A stretch of 64,000 nt of DNA from an uncultured Clostridiaceae bacterium (GCA_946628065.1 CAMOWC010000006.1:18561-82560), one strand, 5' to 3'; counted from the stretch's first letter, positions 10,981 through 22,745 are shown. Notes: a model not told the origin generated them from the letters alone. Translations and numbers: made by a program.

Positions 10981-11697
10981 TTAATCAGCATTATATTTTT
11001 CAAAATCGCCATAATCTATACCGAATGTGTCAACTGTCATTTTTGTGATAATCGGTTCATTAACTGGCTTATCTGATGCTATAACATTTCCATCTGCATC
11101 TTTTGGTGCCTCTTCATCTGTTCCTAAATTTGAGCTACGATATACAACTTCTACATTTGCGATTGCATCTACAGTTTCCATTCCTTCTAATACTTTTCCA
11201 AATGCTGTATAATATCCGTCTAAGCTAGGTGTATCTTTTGTCATTATAAAGAATTCTGTACTTGCTGAGTTATAGCTATAGCTTGTAAATCCGCTACCGT
11301 ACATACTATAGTCAGCTCTAGCCATTGATATTACACCTCTTTCATGTTTTAGCTTATTATCTTTAAATCCATTGGCTAAGAACTCTCCTTTAATTGTATA
11401 GTCTACATTTCCATCTAAATCTTTTCCACCTTGTATCATGAAATCTGGTATTGTCCTGTGAAATGTTTTGCCATCATAGAACCCTTCTTGTATCTTCTTT
11501 ATAAAATGTTTTACTGTGTTTGGTGCCATATCTGGATATAATTCAATTTTCACAGTACCATAATCAGCAACTTCCATCGTTACTATAGGATTCTTTACTT
11601 CCTCCGTTGCCTTTAATACGTAGCCAATAATTAAGGCTACAATTGTTATTGCTAAAAAAGCTATTACAGCTATCCATAACATTTTAGTTTTTTTCAT
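10981..11697 (-). CDS. Cyclophilin-type peptidyl-prolyl cis-trans isomerase, membrane-anchored
   Basis: VTMEVADYGTVKIELYPDMAPNTVKHF...GFYDGKTFHRTIPDFMIQGG. Confidence 0.92.
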   Translation of the reverse strand: MKKTKMLWIAVIAFLAITIVALIIGYVLKATEEVKNPIVTMEVADYGTVKIELYPDMAPNTVKHFIKKIQEGFYDGKTFHRTIPDFMIQGGKDLDGNVDYTIKGEFLANGFKDNKLKHERGVISMARADYSMYGSGFTSYSYNSASTEFFIMTKDTPSLDGYYTAFGKVLEGMETVDAIANVEVVYRSSNLGTDEEAPKDADGNVIASDKPVNEPIITKMTVDTFGIDYGDFEKYNAD

Positions 11698-11718
11698 TTT
11701 ATTTGTCCTCCTTTATAT

Positions 11719-12807
11719 TTAGAACATTGCATTGTCGAATACAAATTGTTCTTGCATTCTCTTCAATGCTTGTTTTATTGTTCTAGCTCTTATTTCTCCA
11801 ATTCCTTCAACTTCATCTAGCTGTATAATGTCTGCTGCTAAGATATGTTGAAAGGATTTAAATCCTTTAACAAGGTTTTCTACAATATTACTTGGCACTC
11901 TAGGTATTTTGCTTAATATCCTATATCCTTTTGTATATATAGCAACTTCCTCATATGTTTCAAAATTCTCATATCCTAAATAATTAGCTATCTTTCCAAC
12001 TTCCATTAGTTCCTCTGTATTTAATTGTCTAATTTGAGTTAGTATCTTTGCTTCATCTTTTTTCTTTGCTACCATATAGTCTTTAATCATAAGAAGTTCT
12101 TCTTCTTCAAAGTCCCCTAGGAGCTCTTCCATCTGCATTTTAAGAAGTCTTCCATCTTCTCCAAGCTCATATATGTTTCTTCTTACTTCTTCGGCAATTT
12201 TTCTTACCATTTCAGCTCTTTGAATACATGTTATAACATTATCTAGAGTTACAATATCATTAAATTCATATTCATTTAGCATATTTAATTTATCATCAAA
12301 GACTTTTTTATATTTTTCTAAAGTCTGCAATGCTTGGTTTGCTTTTGTAATAACCTTTGATGTGTCTTCTAGTACATATCTAAAACTGTCTTTAAAAATC
12401 GTAATGATGTTTCTTCTTTGTGAAATGCTTATAACCAGTTTTCCAGTCTGTTTTGCTGTACGTTCTGCTGTTCTATGTCTTGTTCCTGTTTCGTTTGTAA
12501 TTATATTAGAAGATGGAATTAGCTGTGCATTAGCATATAAAATTGTTTTGAGATCCTCACTTAAAATAATAGCTCCATCCATTTTTGCAAGTTCATAAAG
12601 TCTTGCAGCTGTGTATTCTTGGTTTATTGCAAATCCCCCATCCACTATGTCTAGAACATCCTTTGAGTCTCCCACAACAATAAGCGCACCTGTCTTTGCT
12701 TTTAGTATGTTTTCTAGCCCAAGTCTTAATTCTGTTCCAGGCGCTATTAATTGTAAAATTTCTGCTTGTATGTCTTCTTTTCTTGTATTTTCATCCATAG
12801 GCATCAC
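11719..12807 (-). CDS. disA: DNA integrity scanning diadenylate cyclase DisA
   Basis: MDGAIILSEDLKTILYANAQLIPSSNIITNETGTRHRTAERTAKQTG; downstream of radA. Confidence 0.95.
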   Translation of the reverse strand: MMPMDENTRKEDIQAEILQLIAPGTELRLGLENILKAKTGALIVVGDSKDVLDIVDGGFAINQEYTAARLYELAKMDGAIILSEDLKTILYANAQLIPSSNIITNETGTRHRTAERTAKQTGKLVISISQRRNIITIFKDSFRYVLEDTSKVITKANQALQTLEKYKKVFDDKLNMLNEYEFNDIVTLDNVITCIQRAEMVRKIAEEVRRNIYELGEDGRLLKMQMEELLGDFEEEELLMIKDYMVAKKKDEAKILTQIRQLNTEELMEVGKIANYLGYENFETYEEVAIYTKGYRILSKIPRVPSNIVENLVKGFKSFQHILAADIIQLDEVEGIGEIRARTIKQALKRMQEQFVFDNAMF

Positions 12808-12839
12808 TCTTTTCTATATTCCAAGTAATTATATTCAAG

Positions 12840-14201
12840 CTATTTAAGTTTTAAATACTTCATAGCTTCATTTATATTTTTCACGCCTATTATATCTAAA
12901 TTATATTTATCTTTCAATAGTTTTTTATTACTTTCAGGAATAATACATGTTTTAAATCCTAGCTTTTCAGCTTCTTTCACTCTTTTTTCAATCATGTTCA
13001 CGGCTCTTACTTCTCCAGTTAGCCCAACTTCTCCTATAGCAATTGTACCTCTTGGAATTGCAATATTTTTATAGCTAGAAACTGTCGCAAGCACAATTCC
13101 TAAATCTAAAGCTGGCTCGTTTATTTTTATGCCTCCGACAATATTTAAATATGCATCTTGATTTCCAAGTGGCAGTCCTGCTCTTTTTTCTATAACTGCA
13201 ATAAGTAAAGTTAGTCTATTATAGTCAATACCATTAGCAGTTCTCCTAGGTAATCCAAATACACTTGTGGAGGTTAATGCTTGAAGCTCAACAAGTATTG
13301 GCCTTGTCCCTTCGATGCTTGCAACAACAATTGATCCTGCAGGAATATCATCTCTGTCCTCTAGTAATATAGAAGACGGATTTTCCACTTGAACCATTCC
13401 CTCATTTTTCATTTCAAACATGCCTATTTCATTAGTAGATCCGAAACGGTTTTTTACTCCGCGTAGTATTCTATATGCAAAATATCTCTCACCCTCTAAG
13501 TATAAAACAGTATCGACCATGTGTTCAAGCACTCTTGGTCCTGCAATGTTTCCATCTTTGGTAACATGTCCAATTATAATTGTCGTTATAGAATTTTCTT
13601 TGCAACATCTCATCACTCTACTTGTTATTTCTCTTACTTGGCTTACACTTCCCGCTGTTGCAGTAAGGTCACCACTGTACATCGTTTGAATAGAGTCAAT
13701 AATTACAAGTTTTGGCATTATTGAAAGAATTGTTTCGTCTATTACATCTATATCTGTTTCAGCTAGGAATAATATGTTGTCGTTATTTATTCCAAGTCTA
13801 TCCGCTCTTAATTTAATTTGTTCTGCTGATTCTTCTCCCGATACATAAAGGACTTTGCCCTCTCCTTTAAGCAGGTTGCAAATTTGTAATATAAGTGTAG
13901 ATTTTCCAATTCCGTGGTTCTCCTCCGCAAAAGTACAAGTGACCCTTTAACAAGTCCGCCACCGAAGTACTCTATCTAGTTCACTTAAGCCTGTTTTTAC
14001 TCTTGTTGTTTCTGTTTTCTCAACTTTATTAAGGCTAACTGGAATTGCAGCAGCCTTTTTTTCCTTTTTTCCATCAGAAGTTTTAGATACCTTTTCTTCA
14101 TAGAAGCTATTCCATTCATTGCATGCAGGGCATTTCCCCAGCCATTTTGCTGATTCGTACCCGCAATTGCTACACACAAAAACCGTAGTCGCTTTTGCCA
14201 T
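12840..14201 (-). CDS. radA: DNA repair protein RadA; needs three +1 shifts at CGG within 53 nt
   Basis: N-part [32 protein letters not shown] (ATG 14201); C-part [17 protein letters not shown]...; skipping C13964, C13927 and C13914 gives [31 protein letters not shown]; three +1 shifts return to the original frame, matching ORF 12840-13718. Confidence 0.93.
13912..13914 (-). other. putative +1 recoding site CCA CGG A -> CCA (c) GGA
   Basis: radA Walker A GGEP(c)GIGKST. Confidence 0.93.
13925..13927 (-). other. putative +1 recoding site TTG CGG A -> TTG (c) GGA
   Basis: radA LVLL(c)GGEP. Confidence 0.92.
13962..13964 (-). other. putative +1 recoding site CTT CGG T -> CTT (c) GGT
   Basis: radA LDRVL(c)GGGLVKGS. 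Confidence 0.92.
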
Positions 14202-14211
14202 TGTTTCCCTT

Positions 14212-14257
14212 GGGGACGTTTCCCAAAGGGGGAATTTTCCCCCTTTGGGGACACGTC
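14212..14257. repeat. REP-like inverted repeat flanking RAYT gene
   Basis: ggggacgtttcccaaagggggaattttccccctttggggacacgtc. Confidence 0.75.
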
Positions 14258-15028
14258 TCACTTCCTTTCTTTTATCTCTCTTAATGTTTTCTTATCAATT
14301 TCCATTATCCTTGAAAGTTGTCCAACTTGTACGCCATCTACCTCTAAAAATTTCTTTAAATATCCATCTCTAATTTTTGTATTGTATTTTTTTATTTCTA
14401 AAATATTATTTATATGTATTAATTCACTTAAAATTTCTATTACTTTTTCGTCTGGCACATTTCTCACAAATTCACCGTCTTTAAAATCAGAAATCATATT
14501 TTTTACTATTTTTCTACATGTAAATGTCTTAAATTCGTTTAATGCTGATTGACCGCTTTGTCCAAACATACTTAGAATAAAGTTTACATCAGTAAGTTTA
14601 TTTCTTCCTTCTGTATAGTCTTTATAACTACTCCATTTATATGTCTCCATATATGGTGGATTTTGGTGAATATATCTTTGAACATTTAGTAAATAGCTTT
14701 CTGTTTCAACAGGTTTACTCGTATATCTATTTTGAAATAGGTGCCCAACTCTGTCGTATTTCCAATTAAAATAAACTGAATACTTTAATGCTAGCCTATG
14801 CATTATTTTGCATAACTCAGTCTTTTTTTCTTTTATTAACATATGTACATGATTGTTCATTAAGCAATACGCATATATTTCAAATTCATACTTCCCTTTT
14901 AATTCCTTTAGCACATTCATAAACTTATGTCTATCTTGTTCATCTAAAAAAATATCTCGTTTGTCTACTCCTCTTAAAATGCAATGATAAATACCAGTTG
15001 AGCTTTTTATTCTCGCCTGTCTAGGCAT
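14258..15028 (-). mobile_element. RAYT / Y1-type (IS200-like) REP-associated transposase
   Basis: MPRQARIKSSTGIYHCILRGVDKRDIFLDEQDRHKF...YAYCLMNNHVHMLIKE...YVHQNP-like motif; REP-like repeats on both sides. Confidence 0.9.
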
Positions 15029-15171
15029 AGCGACACCACCTTTTTATATTTTAATGTCGCCCCCTGAATATAATATTATATTCTAAATTAGCTCCTTTTT
15101 ACATAATAAATACTAGCACAATTTTGTAAATAGCGCTAGTATTTGTTCTCATTTTTTTTATTAATTTTTTT

Positions 15172-15220
15172 AACACCTGTCCCCAAAGGGGGGATTTTCC
15201 CCCTTTGGGAAACGTCCCCA
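15172..15220. repeat. REP-like inverted repeat flanking RAYT gene
   Basis: acacctgtccccaaaggggggattttccccctttgggaaacgtcccca. Confidence 0.75.
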
Positions 15221-17080
15221 CTAAATCAGCCCCTTTGATAATAGCTTTTCTAGTATTATTATGAACATAGCATGTGACCAACCGAGTCCTAATACCCATG
15301 CTGGCTTCATTGTTTTATTGTCAATTTGCTCACCAAGCATTCCATTCTCTAGACTTGTTGCTACAACAAAATCAAAGCATTCTTTTGCTTTTTTGTTTTC
15401 ACCTGTTTCTAAATAATAATTTGCAAGCCATAAATTAGAAATCACCCATGGGTTATTTCCTCCCATATAGCTATCGCCTTCATATCTTAAATACCCACCT
15501 GTATATGTTCTAAGAGTAAGGCTCATTTTTTCAATTGTATTTGTCACGTGCTTTTCTTTCGGTGAATATACTTTAAACGGAACAACAAGCCCTAATAAGC
15601 TTATATCCATTTTTCCGTCTCTGTTCCTTATAAATGAATTTTTCTTTGTATCATATAAATTATTATTTATATATTCTTTTACTTTAAGCTGACTTTCTCT
15701 TATTTCCTTTTCATCATTTCTCATTTTTTCTAGTTTGATTCTATTGTTTTCAAAGCTTGGCTTTAGTACCTTATACATTGAAATTAGGCATTCAAATGCT
15801 GAAAAGATGCTTGCTAAAGAATATGTGTGTATCCCTTCATTTTCTTCCCATAAGTCATATGATGCTTGCATTTCTGGTTTTTCTTTGCATATATCTTCTA
15901 CATATTTTAGCAAGAAGCCAACCGCCTTTTCACACATTTTTAAATTATCCTTTAAAAATTTCTCATCCTTTGTTGTTTCATAATGCTTATAAACGCCATA
16001 TACTACTGATGCGGTTTCATCAACTTGGTATCCCCATGATGGAGCAAGTCTTCCATCTGTATAAAATCTTTGTTCCCACATACCATTTTTACTTTGAGTG
16101 TTTTTGCAAAATGTTTTGTAGAATCTTTCTGTTTCTTTTTCCATTCCAATTATGTCCATTGCTTGTGCAATAAAAATTGAATCTCTAGGCCAGCAGTATG
16201 AGTATCTTCCGCATTTTGTTTTTCCTTCATCTACTTCAACTCCTGCCGAAACACCTCCTGTATTAGAATTTGTAAGTAGAGCATATAATAGTACTGTTCT
16301 ATTATATATTGTCTCAATTCTCTCATAATAAGCATTCTTTGCCTGTTTTAACGGTAATTTAGAGTGTGCTTTTAAGTACTTCCTCCAAAATGATTTTGTT
16401 GCTTGATATTCTTTATCAGTATCAATTGTTTTTATTCTTTCAATTGTATTTTCTATTTCATGGAAATTGTATTTCTCATCATTCTGGCTTACATAAACAA
16501 ATAGTTCAAATTTCTTTTTTTCTCCAACTTTTAATATGCCCATGTCATATGAAATAGATGAGTCGTGTGACATGCCTATGTAGTCTTTGTCTCCAATTAC
16601 TCCTTCCATAATTGATTCGTTGCTGTTGTTTATTTGTGAAGCTAGCATTTTTTCTTTAGAAAAAACACAGAAGTTATAGTCATGAGTATATTGAATTAGT
16701 CCACCTATTTTTTCATATCCGCTAACTTGGTTGTTATCGTTACTTAATAAGTCTGAATAAATAAGATAGTTTAAATTAAGGTCTATATTACTATTATTTG
16801 TTATTTCATATCTTTTTACTAGAATTGGTTCTTTTAAAAGGATAAAATCTGTTTGTACTATATTTACATTAAAGTAACTATTGTTGATTTCGGTTTTTAT
16901 AATATTTGCGTCTTCTACATAGTATTGTTTGTATGTGTTGTTAACATCATTATGCAAATATATCATACCTGAATCGTTTAGTCTTATCCCTACATGAAAT
17001 TCCTTTATAAATTGCTTATAGTCAACACTTGGATACATTAGTCTTAAGAGCTCCCCTGTTTTGCTGAAGCTAGCCACCAT
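15221..17080 (-). CDS. Glycoside hydrolase family 15-like (glucoamylase/dextranase-like)
   Basis: KCGRYSYCWPRDSIFIAQAMDIIG; SYDLWEENEGIHTYSLASIFSAFECL; GGNNPWVISNLWLANYYLETGE. Confidence 0.88.
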   Translation of the reverse strand: MVASFSKTGELLRLMYPSVDYKQFIKEFHVGIRLNDSGMIYLHNDVNNTYKQYYVEDANIIKTEINNSYFNVNIVQTDFILLKEPILVKRYEITNNSNIDLNLNYLIYSDLLSNDNNQVSGYEKIGGLIQYTHDYNFCVFSKEKMLASQINNSNESIMEGVIGDKDYIGMSHDSSISYDMGILKVGEKKKFELFVYVSQNDEKYNFHEIENTIERIKTIDTDKEYQATKSFWRKYLKAHSKLPLKQAKNAYYERIETIYNRTVLLYALLTNSNTGGVSAGVEVDEGKTKCGRYSYCWPRDSIFIAQAMDIIGMEKETERFYKTFCKNTQSKNGMWEQRFYTDGRLAPSWGYQVDETASVVYGVYKHYETTKDEKFLKDNLKMCEKAVGFLLKYVEDICKEKPEMQASYDLWEENEGIHTYSLASIFSAFECLISMYKVLKPSFENNRIKLEKMRNDEKEIRESQLKVKEYINNNLYDTKKNSFIRNRDGKMDISLLGLVVPFKVYSPKEKHVTNTIEKMSLTLRTYTGGYLRYEGDSYMGGNNPWVISNLWLANYYLETGENKKAKECFDFVVATSLENGMLGEQIDNKTMKPAWVLGLGWSHAMFIIILEKLLSKGLI

Positions 17081-17143
17081 TTGTTTATTTCCGTATTATG
17101 CTATCATTAAAATACTTTGTACTCATTTGTTTTTCTCCATTTC

Positions 17144-18790
17144 CTATTCTATAATTTTAACTATCTGATTTTCTAATTCTCTAATTTTGTCTTTAAGAGC
17201 CAGCACTTCTTCATCACTAGTATTTTCAGTTAATTTTTCTGCTTTAACAATTGATTTCATCTCATCTATTTCCGCTTCTATATTATCTAGTTTTTGTAAG
17301 ATTTCTAATCTAATAAATCTGTATGCGTCTGTTCCATCTACTTTGTCTGTCATCTTGATTTCATCTGTAAGTTCATATGTTTCACCAAATCCTGGAATAG
17401 TTACAGGTATTCCTATTTCTTCTTGTATCTTTTGTTTTAAAACTATTTGACCCTCTGGTTCTCCATGGACAAGAAAAATATGCTTTGGTTTTGTTATAAA
17501 TGAATATATAAAATTCATAAGCCATTCTTGATCAGCATGCCCAGAATATCCTTCTATATATTCTACTCTTGCATTTACAGCTATTTCTTCTCCAAATATT
17601 TTTACTTTCTTAGCTCCTTCTACTATACTTCTTCCAAGAGTGCCTGGAGCCTGGTATCCAACAAATAATATCGTACTATTTGGATCCCATAGGTTATGTT
17701 TTAAATGGTGCTTAATTCTCCCTACTTCGCACATACCACTAGCTGAAATAATAATGCATGGTTCATTTGTTTCATTAAGTGCTTTTGACTCGTCTGATGT
17801 TCTTGTAAACTTTAATCCAGGAAAGTCAAGAGGATTTTCCCCTGATTTAATTTTTTCTCTTACTTCCTCTTCAAATAAGTCATCATTTTCTTTGAATACC
17901 TCTGTAGCAGAAATTGCAAGTGGGCTGTCAACATACACTGATGCATGCATAAGTTCTTCATATTTTTTAGCAAACTCTTCGTCTTCCTCACTATTTTGTT
18001 TAATCGAATCTAGCTCATATAGTATCTCCTGTGTCCTTCCTACTGCAAACGAAGGAATAACTACTCTTCCCCCCTTTTCTAATGTCTCTGATACAATATT
18101 TAAAAACAAATTTGCCTTTTCATCATTTCTCATATGAAGTCTATTCCCATATGTAGATTCCATTACAAGATAATCCGCGCTATTTATCATTGTAGGAGAA
18201 TCTAATAATGGTATATCATTATTGCCTAAATCTCCTGTAAACACTGTCTTTTTTGTTTCGCCATTTTCAGTAATCCATACTTCTATTACTGCAGATCCTA
18301 GCATATGTCCAGCATCGTTAAATCGTACTTGTATATTAGGGTCTATTTCTATAATTTCATCATAATGTATTGGTTTAAATATTTCTAAACAATCAATAGC
18401 TTCCTGTGCAGTATATAATGGAGGAAGTTCTTCTTTTCCTTCTCTCTTTCTTTTTCTATTCTTCCACTCTATTTCAACTTCTTGAATGTGGCCACTATCT
18501 GGAAGCATTATTTTGCACAAATCGCATGTTGCCTTTGTTGCAATAACAGGATTTCTATACCCTTCTTTATATAACTTAGGAATTCTTCCAGAATGATCAA
18601 TGTGTGCATGTGTTAATAGAACAAAATCTATGTCATGTGCATTGAATAAAAAAGGCGCTTCATTTTCTAATTCTTCTCTTGCTTGCCCCTGGAACATTCC
18701 ACAGTCTACCAAGAATTTTTTACCTGCTCCTTCTACTAAAAAATTAGATCCCGTTACTGTTTTTGTGGCTCCTAAAAATGTAATTTTCAT
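17144..18790 (-). CDS. Metallo-beta-lactamase/beta-CASP RNA-processing exonuclease family protein
   Basis: LLTHAHIDHSGRIPKLYKEG, FTGDLGNND, YVDSPLAISATEVF, VHGEPEGQ. Confidence 0.92.
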   Translation of the reverse strand: MKITFLGATKTVTGSNFLVEGAGKKFLVDCGMFQGQAREELENEAPFLFNAHDIDFVLLTHAHIDHSGRIPKLYKEGYRNPVIATKATCDLCKIMLPDSGHIQEVEIEWKNRKRKREGKEELPPLYTAQEAIDCLEIFKPIHYDEIIEIDPNIQVRFNDAGHMLGSAVIEVWITENGETKKTVFTGDLGNNDIPLLDSPTMINSADYLVMESTYGNRLHMRNDEKANLFLNIVSETLEKGGRVVIPSFAVGRTQEILYELDSIKQNSEEDEEFAKKYEELMHASVYVDSPLAISATEVFKENDDLFEEEVREKIKSGENPLDFPGLKFTRTSDESKALNETNEPCIIISASGMCEVGRIKHHLKHNLWDPNSTILFVGYQAPGTLGRSIVEGAKKVKIFGEEIAVNARVEYIEGYSGHADQEWLMNFIYSFITKPKHIFLVHGEPEGQIVLKQKIQEEIGIPVTIPGFGETYELTDEIKMTDKVDGTDAYRFIRLEILQKLDNIEAEIDEMKSIVKAEKLTENTSDEEVLALKDKIRELENQIVKIIE

Positions 18791-18802
18791 ATTTTCCTCC
18801 TC

Positions 18803-20338
18803 TTATGTGAATATCTTAATTTTCTTTTCAAATTTTATTCTGAAATCTGATTCGTTCTTTTTTTCAACTTTTTCTGTTCTGTCTAATACTTCGTCATCAA
18901 ATACGTCTATTGTAATGCTTTCTTTTTCTTTTTTGAATATAACATTAATTCTTTGCAAATCTATAATCTTTGTGTTTATTATTTTTTTAATAATCTCTGA
19001 ATTATAGTTTATATCTTGGTTTACAATTACAAGTGCTTTGTTTTTACATGCCTGAGTTATAATTCTCTTTTGAATTTTTTCTATATCTGTTTTAAGCTCT
19101 GGTACATATGCCAGCTCTATCGTTTCACCATTTTCTCTTATTGGTAAATAAATATAATATCTAAATTTGCAAACCAAATCCATTATTTCTTTTTTAGTTG
19201 TAGCACTTAGAATATATTTTTTAAAATTATCAATATATATTTTTTGCAAATCAATTAGGTCTTTCTTTATGATATTTTCGTCTATATTCTCTATATCACA
19301 TTCTTCAATTATTTTTATAGCATCTTGCAGATTTTTCATCTTTTTTAAATACTTTTTTGGATCAAGCATACTATTGCATTTTTCTATTTGTTCTACTGCG
19401 TTTGCCCTTTCTTGCTGAAGAATTTCTGTTAAATCACTTATACTAAATATTTTTTCTTCTTCTTTAAGGTCATTGTTTCTTTTTTTAAACTCTTCTTCTA
19501 GCATTGCTTTATTATTTAGTATTCTATCCATCAATTTAATTCTATCTGTTTCTTTTCTTTTAGTATCATATATTTCTCTAAGCAACACGTTTTTTTCTTC
19601 CATTTTTTCCAGTTCTGCTTTTAACTTGCGTAAATCATTAATTAATATTTCTTTGTTTTTTTGTTCTAAAGCTTGTTTTATAATGCAATGTTTAATCATT
19701 GCATTATAAAATTCTTCAGATTTCTTTTTTATTTCAGCAAAGTAATCTTTTTCTTGTCTTCTATCTCTCTTCCATTCTGACATGAATTCATTACCCATAA
19801 TTATTCTTAGATTCTGATAAATTAGATTATATTCTATATCATCAGTACTATCGAAATTATTGTTCCATGACCATCCGTCAAAATTAGTAAGCGCTTCTTT
19901 GATGTCTAATTCATAGCCGATTTTAAGCATTGCTTTTATTGCGTTTGCAAGTGTTTCTTCAATATTTAAAATGTGAAAATTTTTGTCTCCTATTTCTAAA
20001 ATAGCATTCAATAGTTCCGCTTCATTTGGATAGCATGCAATTTTTTTCTCTTCAGGAAATGCATAATATTTTTTTTCTTCTTTTTCTTTTGGCTGTAAAA
20101 AATCTATCTTGTCACATTTTTCTTTAATAATGTACATAATGCTTTCCATAAATGCTTCTTTAGATAGAGTGCCATCCTTTACAATAGAATAATCTTTATA
20201 ACCAATTTCAAGTTTGTAGAACATGCTTAAAAGAAGGTTTTTTACTTGACTCGAAAAATCCTTCTTTTCAATAATTTCTTCTAACTCTTTATTATAGTCT
20301 TTTAAATTTAGTTTAGAAAGAATTTCTTTCTTAGCCAT
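18803..20338 (-). CDS. Hypothetical coiled-coil protein
   Basis: 511 aa intact ORF, coiled-coil-like composition. Confidence 0.6.
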   Translation of the reverse strand: MAKKEILSKLNLKDYNKELEEIIEKKDFSSQVKNLLLSMFYKLEIGYKDYSIVKDGTLSKEAFMESIMYIIKEKCDKIDFLQPKEKEEKKYYAFPEEKKIACYPNEAELLNAILEIGDKNFHILNIEETLANAIKAMLKIGYELDIKEALTNFDGWSWNNNFDSTDDIEYNLIYQNLRIIMGNEFMSEWKRDRRQEKDYFAEIKKKSEEFYNAMIKHCIIKQALEQKNKEILINDLRKLKAELEKMEEKNVLLREIYDTKRKETDRIKLMDRILNNKAMLEEEFKKRNNDLKEEEKIFSISDLTEILQQERANAVEQIEKCNSMLDPKKYLKKMKNLQDAIKIIEECDIENIDENIIKKDLIDLQKIYIDNFKKYILSATTKKEIMDLVCKFRYYIYLPIRENGETIELAYVPELKTDIEKIQKRIITQACKNKALVIVNQDINYNSEIIKKIINTKIIDLQRINVIFKKEKESITIDVFDDEVLDRTEKVEKKNESDFRIKFEKKIKIFT

Positions 20339-20375
20339 AGATTGTTTCTCTCTTTCATAGACTTACATGTCATGT

Positions 20376-22745
20376 TTATTCTTCTGTTGGTTGTTCTTCT
20401 GCACTTGATGATTCTTGAGGTGACATTTTAAGTTCTGCCCAGCGTTCTTTTGTCATTAATACCTCGCGTGGTTTGCTTCCCTGGTATCCAGATATTATTC
20501 CTCTTTGTTCCATTTGATCCATTATTCGTCCAGCTCTTGCGTATCCAACTTTAAATCTTCTTTGTATAAAAGATGTAGATGCTTGACCTGTTTCTACAAC
20601 AGTATCAATTGCTTCCATTAAAAATGGGTCTGTGTCATCTTCTGGGTCTTCTTCTATTTCTTTGTCTGTTTTATTTGCATTTTCTATTGACTCTAGAATG
20701 TCTTCATTATATTTAACTTCCCCATTCGACTTTAGAAAATCTACTATTTTTTCTACCTCTTTATCCGAAATAAACGCTCCTTGGATTCTTGTTGGTTTAC
20801 TTACTCCAACTGGAGCAAATAACATATCGCCTTTCCCTAAAAGTTTTTCAGCTCCGACACTATCAAGAATAGTTCTAGAATCCACTCCTGAGGATACAGC
20901 AAAGGCAATTCTTGAAGGTATATTTGCTTTAATTATACCTGTAATTACATCAACAGAAGGTCTCTGAGTTGCAATTACTAGGTGCATTCCTGCTGCTCTT
21001 GCCATTTGAGCTAATCTGCATATTGCGTCTTCTACATCATTTGGAGCAACCATCATTAAGTCTGCAAGCTCATCTATTATTATTACAATTTGAGGTAGTT
21101 TTCCAGTTTCTCCGCTTTCTTCAACTGCACTATTATATCCTTTAATGTCTCTTACGCCTTTTGTTGCAAATAAGCTATACCTATTTACCATTTCTTGTAC
21201 TGCCCAGGCAAGAGCTCCAGCTGCTTTTTTAGGATCTGTTACTACTGGTATTAGCAAATGAGGTATTCCATTGTATACAGAAAGCTCAACTACTTTTGGA
21301 TCTACCATAACGAGTTTTACTTCACTCGGTTTTGCTTTGTAAATAATGCTTGTAATAAGTGTATTTATACATACGCTTTTACCTGATCCAGTGGAGCCAG
21401 CTATCAGTACGTGAGGCATTTTAGCAATATCTGTAACAACTTCCTCTCCTGCAACATTTTTTCCAAGTGCAAAAGCAAGTTTTGATTTGTCTTCTTTAAA
21501 TTTATCAGAATCTATTATATCTCTTAAATGCACAACTTCTTTTTCTTTATTTGGTATTTCAATACCTACTGCTTGTTTGCCAGGTATTGGAGCTTCAATA
21601 CGTATGCTTTCTGCTGCCAAATTTAATGCAATATCGTCAGCTAGATTTGCTATTTTGCTAACTCTTACTCCTTCTGCAGGTTTTAGTTCATATCTAGTAA
21701 TTGCGGGACCAACTGATACATTTTCTACTTTTGCTGATACGCCAAAGCTATATAATGTTTTTTGTAGTTTTGTTGCTGTGTCTGTGACTGCCTTTTTTCC
21801 GCCTTTTATAGTCGTTGCCTCTCCCTCGCTTAATAACTCTATAGGAGGGAATTCATAATTTTCTTCTTCAACAGTTATCGCATGCTCAAGTTGTAAAACT
21901 TCTTTTGTCTTTTCTTCTTTGGTTTCTTGTTCCTGCTTAAATAAATTCTCAAGTTCTGCAGGATTGCTTTTCTTTTGTCCAATATTATCAGGTATTAGGT
22001 CACTATCATGTTCATAAGTCTTTGGTCCTTTGTTGTTTTTTCCTATGCCCATATTTATTGTAATTTGATCTTCTAAAATATCTTCTTTATTATTTTCTTG
22101 TTGTTTGCTTATTTCTTTTTCGTGTTTTCTTTCTTCCTTTTGTCTTATTTTTTCTTCTCTATGCTTTGCACGTTCTTCATCTTTTTCTTCTTTCTTTTCT
22201 TCTACTTTTTCAACAGCATTTGCAAGTAGCTTTGATGGCTTTATTCCAAATGTATACACTGCAAGTATAGTTAATGCTCCTATAGATACAATGGTTGTTG
22301 CAACTCCGCCAATAATATTTACTAAAGGAACTGATACTATAGTGCCAATGGCACCCCCTCCAATGTCTCTTACTCCAAGTTCATAACCTTGTCTTACTGC
22401 ATCACTAAATGAAGAATTTATATTAATATGACCTGTAGATATTTGATATGTTGTCATTATAATTGCAATGCTTAGTAAAAGTATTCCAAATTGAACAAAT
22501 TTTGATACTATAAATTCCTTATTATCACATGCAATATATATCGCTAAGCAGAATGTTGCAATTGGTAATAAATATTTCAAAAATCCCATTATTCCACCTA
22601 AAAGAGGTCCTAAAGTTTTACCAAGCGTACCTGTTTCAGCATATATAAGTATACCCAGTAATATACTAAGTATAATAAGCACAACTATTGCAATATCTCC
22701 GGTCATAAATGATTTTTTATTGCTTTTTTTTCTTCTTTTTGCCAT
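20376..22745 (-). CDS. FtsK/SpoIIIE DNA translocase
   Basis: [34 protein letters not shown]-terminal winged helix [19 protein letters not shown]. Confidence 0.95.
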   Translation of the reverse strand: MAKRRKKSNKKSFMTGDIAIVVLIILSILLGILIYAETGTLGKTLGPLLGGIMGFLKYLLPIATFCLAIYIACDNKEFIVSKFVQFGILLLSIAIIMTTYQISTGHININSSFSDAVRQGYELGVRDIGGGAIGTIVSVPLVNIIGGVATTIVSIGALTILAVYTFGIKPSKLLANAVEKVEEKKEEKDEERAKHREEKIRQKEERKHEKEISKQQENNKEDILEDQITINMGIGKNNKGPKTYEHDSDLIPDNIGQKKSNPAELENLFKQEQETKEEKTKEVLQLEHAITVEEENYEFPPIELLSEGEATTIKGGKKAVTDTATKLQKTLYSFGVSAKVENVSVGPAITRYELKPAEGVRVSKIANLADDIALNLAAESIRIEAPIPGKQAVGIEIPNKEKEVVHLRDIIDSDKFKEDKSKLAFALGKNVAGEEVVTDIAKMPHVLIAGSTGSGKSVCINTLITSIIYKAKPSEVKLVMVDPKVVELSVYNGIPHLLIPVVTDPKKAAGALAWAVQEMVNRYSLFATKGVRDIKGYNSAVEESGETGKLPQIVIIIDELADLMMVAPNDVEDAICRLAQMARAAGMHLVIATQRPSVDVITGIIKANIPSRIAFAVSSGVDSRTILDSVGAEKLLGKGDMLFAPVGVSKPTRIQGAFISDKEVEKIVDFLKSNGEVKYNEDILESIENANKTDKEIEEDPEDDTDPFLMEAIDTVVETGQASTSFIQRRFKVGYARAGRIMDQMEQRGIISGYQGSKPREVLMTKERWAELKMSPQESSSAEEQPTEE

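Noticed and set aside
15099-15299. ORF 15099-15299 (-) and the long N-terminal extension of ORF 14261 ([20 protein letters not shown])
   Set aside because: Both read through REP-like repeat sequence; RadA starts at [10 protein letters not shown] (14201).
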